From: Sphingomonas sp. GM_Shp_1
GTDB lineage: Bacteria; Pseudomonadota; Alphaproteobacteria; Sphingomonadales; Sphingomonadaceae
Direction: 5' to 3'
Assembly: GCF_026540895.1 (NCBI RefSeq)
Contig: NZ_JALNUR010000034.1
Location: 1 to 33,243 of the forward strand
Length of the DNA: 33,243 bases
The notes below the pieces were generated by a model. It ran no database searches and was not told where the DNA came from. It was given only the letters and a program-made list of their open reading frames with translations. The position numbers and the translations under genes are program-made. This document shows positions 31,966 to 33,243 of the stretch, piece by piece. Every line of letters starts with the position of its first letter. Positions within the stretch are counted from its first letter, which is position 1.

Positions 31966-31966
31966 G

Positions 31967-32470
31967 ATGACGGGAGAAACGCCGCGCTGGACGCTGCCGC
32001 TGCTGACCGCGGGGCAGGCGCAGAAGGAGATCACCCATAACGAGGCGCTGACCCTGCTCGACATGGTGGTGCAACCCTGTGTCGAGGCGGTGGGCATCGA
32101 CACCCCGCCCGACGCGCCCGTGCCGGGCCAGGCCTGGGTGGTCGGCGACCAGCCGGTGGCGGCGTGGAAGGACCGTGCCGCGATGCTGGCCGGATGGACC
32201 GAGGGCGGGTGGAGATTTCTCCCGCCGCGCCAAGGGCTTTCGGTTTGGAACAAGGCCGAGCAATGCCGATCCGACTGGGACGGGACGGCATGGCGGACGG
32301 GGCGTGTCGTCGCGCGCGAATTGACCGTGGCCGGTAAAAAAGTTTTGGGTGCGCAACAACCTGCCATCGCCTCGCCGGATGGAGGACAAGTCATTGATAT
32401 AGAAGGACGTTATGCCCTGAATGCGGTGATTTTGGCATTGCGCAGCCATGGATTGATCGCCTCAGGCTGA
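31967..32470 (+). CDS. DUF2793 family protein at the end of the GTA cluster
   Basis: A 167-residue protein. RWTLPLLTAGQAQKEITHNE and ALTLLDMVVQPCVEAV form the DUF2793 N-terminal signature, followed by PGQAWVVGDQPVAAWKDR and TEGGWRFLPPRQGLSVWN. DUF2793 proteins accompany tail or fibre genes of Rhodobacter- and Sphingomonas-type GTAs and prophages and may be fibre or receptor-binding accessories. The start lies 1 nt after the gp15 stop. The last 45 residues (from about VAGKKVLGAQQ) are encoded by noticeably less GC-rich DNA than the rest of the cluster, suggesting a variable or recently replaced tip. No function is established. Confidence 0.85.
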   Translation: MTGETPRWTLPLLTAGQAQKEITHNEALTLLDMVVQPCVEAVGIDTPPDAPVPGQAWVVGDQPVAAWKDRAAMLAGWTEGGWRFLPPRQGLSVWNKAEQCRSDWDGTAWRTGRVVARELTVAGKKVLGAQQPAIASPDGGQVIDIEGRYALNAVILALRSHGLIASG

Positions 32471-32512
32471 CGAAAATCCTGTGCTTTTAATGCCACAGTG
32501 CCGGGCTTTTGT

Positions 32513-32541
32513 TTGCTTGCGTGGAAACCAACACGTCGATA
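32513..32541 (+). promoter_or_regulatory. Possible promoter for the outer-membrane protein gene
   Basis: TTGCTT (32513-32518) and TCGATA (32536-32541) are 17 nt apart in the 116-nt gap after the DUF2793 gene, leaving a leader of about 40 nt. The match to consensus is fair at -35 and weak at -10. No clear terminator for the GTA operon is visible in the gap. Confidence 0.3.
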
Positions 32542-32586
32542 GTGGGTTTGCGCTGTCCGTAGTGACAACCAAGAAAGGGGACTATG

Positions 32587-33243
32587 ATGCGGAAGCTTGC
32601 CATTGTTCTGGCACTCGCCTCCACCGCTCTGGCTTCGCCTGCCCTCGCCCGCGACAAGTCGTGGTACGTCGGCATCGAAGGCGGCGGGATGATCGTCGAG
32701 GACATCGATTATGATGTCACCGGCACGCGCACCGGCGTGGCCACTGTCGACCATGACTATGGTTATGACGTTGACGCCGTGATGGGTTACGACTTCGGTG
32801 GTTTCCGTCTGGAAACCGAAGTCGGCTATCGCCGCGCGACCGTCGACGGCTTCAGCTCGACCACGCTGACCAACACCGGCATCGGTGCGGGCACGGTTGC
32901 GGCTGGTAACTACGACTATGCCGGTGGTTCCACCTCGGCGCTCAGCTTCATGCTGAACGGCTTGCTGGACTTCGGTGCCGATGACGGCATCCAGGGCTTC
33001 GTCGGCGGCGGTGTTGGTGTCGCTCGCGTCAAGGCGAACTACAAGCTCAACAACCAGGCCGACTTCCTGAACGACTCGGACACCGTGTTCGCGTGGCAGG
33101 CTCTGGCGGGCATCCGTGCGCCGCTGACCGACCACATCGACGCGACGCTGAAGTATCGCTTCTTCAACGCCGAGAACGTCAAGCTGGTCGACGTCGCGAA
33201 CAACACGTTCGACGGCCGTTTCCGTTCGCACTCGATCCTGGGT
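32587..33243 (+). CDS. Outer-membrane beta-barrel protein, 3' end outside window
   Basis: At least 219 residues, open to the window end. A classical signal peptide (RKLAIVLALASTALASPALA, cut before RDKSWYVG) leads into alternating beta-strands: SWYVGIEGGGMIVE, YGYDVDAVMGYDFGGFRLET, FMLNGLLDFGADDGIQGFVG, FAWQALAGIRAPLTDHIDAT, LKYRFFNAENV. This is the eight-stranded OmpA/Opr-type barrel common in sphingomonads, often followed by a C-terminal OmpA peptidoglycan-binding domain that would lie beyond 33243. ATG 32587 follows an AAAGGGG site (32574-32580); an adjacent ATG at 32584 is less well spaced. Base use in the reading frame is more balanced than in the GTA genes, as expected for an abundant protein. 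It is probably unrelated to the GTA. Confidence 0.88.
   Translation, partial: MRKLAIVLALASTALASPALARDKSWYVGIEGGGMIVEDIDYDVTGTRTGVATVDHDYGYDVDAVMGYDFGGFRLETEVGYRRATVDGFSSTTLTNTGIGAGTVAAGNYDYAGGSTSALSFMLNGLLDFGADDGIQGFVGGGVGVARVKANYKLNNQADFLNDSDTVFAWQALAGIRAPLTDHIDATLKYRFFNAENVKLVDVANNTFDGRFRSHSILG

Noticed and set aside
29815..32394. An 859-codon open frame on the minus strand antisense to gp15 and DUF2793
   Set aside because: Pro/Arg-rich composition without recognisable motifs, whereas the plus-strand frame carries clear GTA signatures.
18734..32470. A prophage integrated at tRNA-Val
   Set aside because: No integrase or lysogeny genes are present, the tRNA 3' end faces away from the phage-like genes, and I saw no duplicated tRNA 3' segment at the far end.
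1..33243. CRISPR arrays, rRNA genes, insertion sequences, toxin-antitoxin or defence systems
   Set aside because: No regularly spaced direct repeats, no rRNA-like sequence and no transposase, nuclease or toxin motifs were found in the credible genes.

Overview
The window is a GC-rich stretch of an alphaproteobacterial chromosome, most probably Sphingomonas or a close sphingomonad. Three things point there: the Xanthomonas/Caulobacter-type TonB-dependent receptor, an RcGTA-like cluster followed by a DUF2793 gene, and intergenic hairpin repeats of a kind I associate with sphingomonads. No sequence search was possible, so all names rest on motifs, protein length and gene order.

Region 1 (1-4587) is housekeeping and metabolic. 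It holds a HpcH/HpaI-type lyase and galE (minus strand, 6 nt apart), msrA (plus), a Sua5-type threonylcarbamoyl-AMP synthase (minus) and an arylamine N-acetyltransferase (plus). A hairpin repeat lies between the convergent msrA and Sua5 genes.

Region 2 (4601-18442) is a polysaccharide utilisation locus. On the minus strand, in transcription order, are a GH31 glycosidase, a GPH-family sugar symporter, a large clan GH-A-like enzyme with two C-terminal carbohydrate-binding-type modules, a TonB-dependent receptor and a GH43 enzyme with a CBM6-like module. On the plus strand are a LacI-family regulator and a Tat-exported DUF1680 (GH127/GH146-type) beta-L-arabinofuranosidase. Perfect CG-centred palindromes lie in the GH31/lacI divergent region and just upstream of the TonB receptor, with a weaker match before the arabinofuranosidase gene, which suggests one LacI regulon. 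The likely target is an arabinose/xylose-containing plant glycan: glycan fragments would enter through the receptor, be trimmed by the periplasmic enzymes, and the sugars would be imported by the symporter.

Region 3 (18443-18996) holds a terminator, several hairpin repeats and a tRNA-Val(UAC) gene on the minus strand with a plausible promoter.

Region 4 (18997-32470) is an almost complete gene transfer agent (GTA) structural cluster in the order of Rhodobacter capsulatus GTA: small and large terminase, portal, a small helical protein, prohead protease, major capsid, gp6, gp8, gp9, gp10, gp10.1, tape measure, gp12, gp13, gp14, gp15 and a DUF2793 protein. Most neighbours overlap by 1-8 nt. There is no integrase, replication, lysis or immunity gene, which fits a domesticated GTA better than a prophage. 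Unusual points are a major capsid protein that starts almost at the mature N-terminus, a DUF2460 (gp12) protein with a roughly 560-residue N-terminal TIM-barrel-like extension, a gp15 without the TIM domain known from RcGTA, and no visible gp7.

Region 5 (32471-33243) has a possible promoter and the start of an outer-membrane beta-barrel protein that runs off the window.
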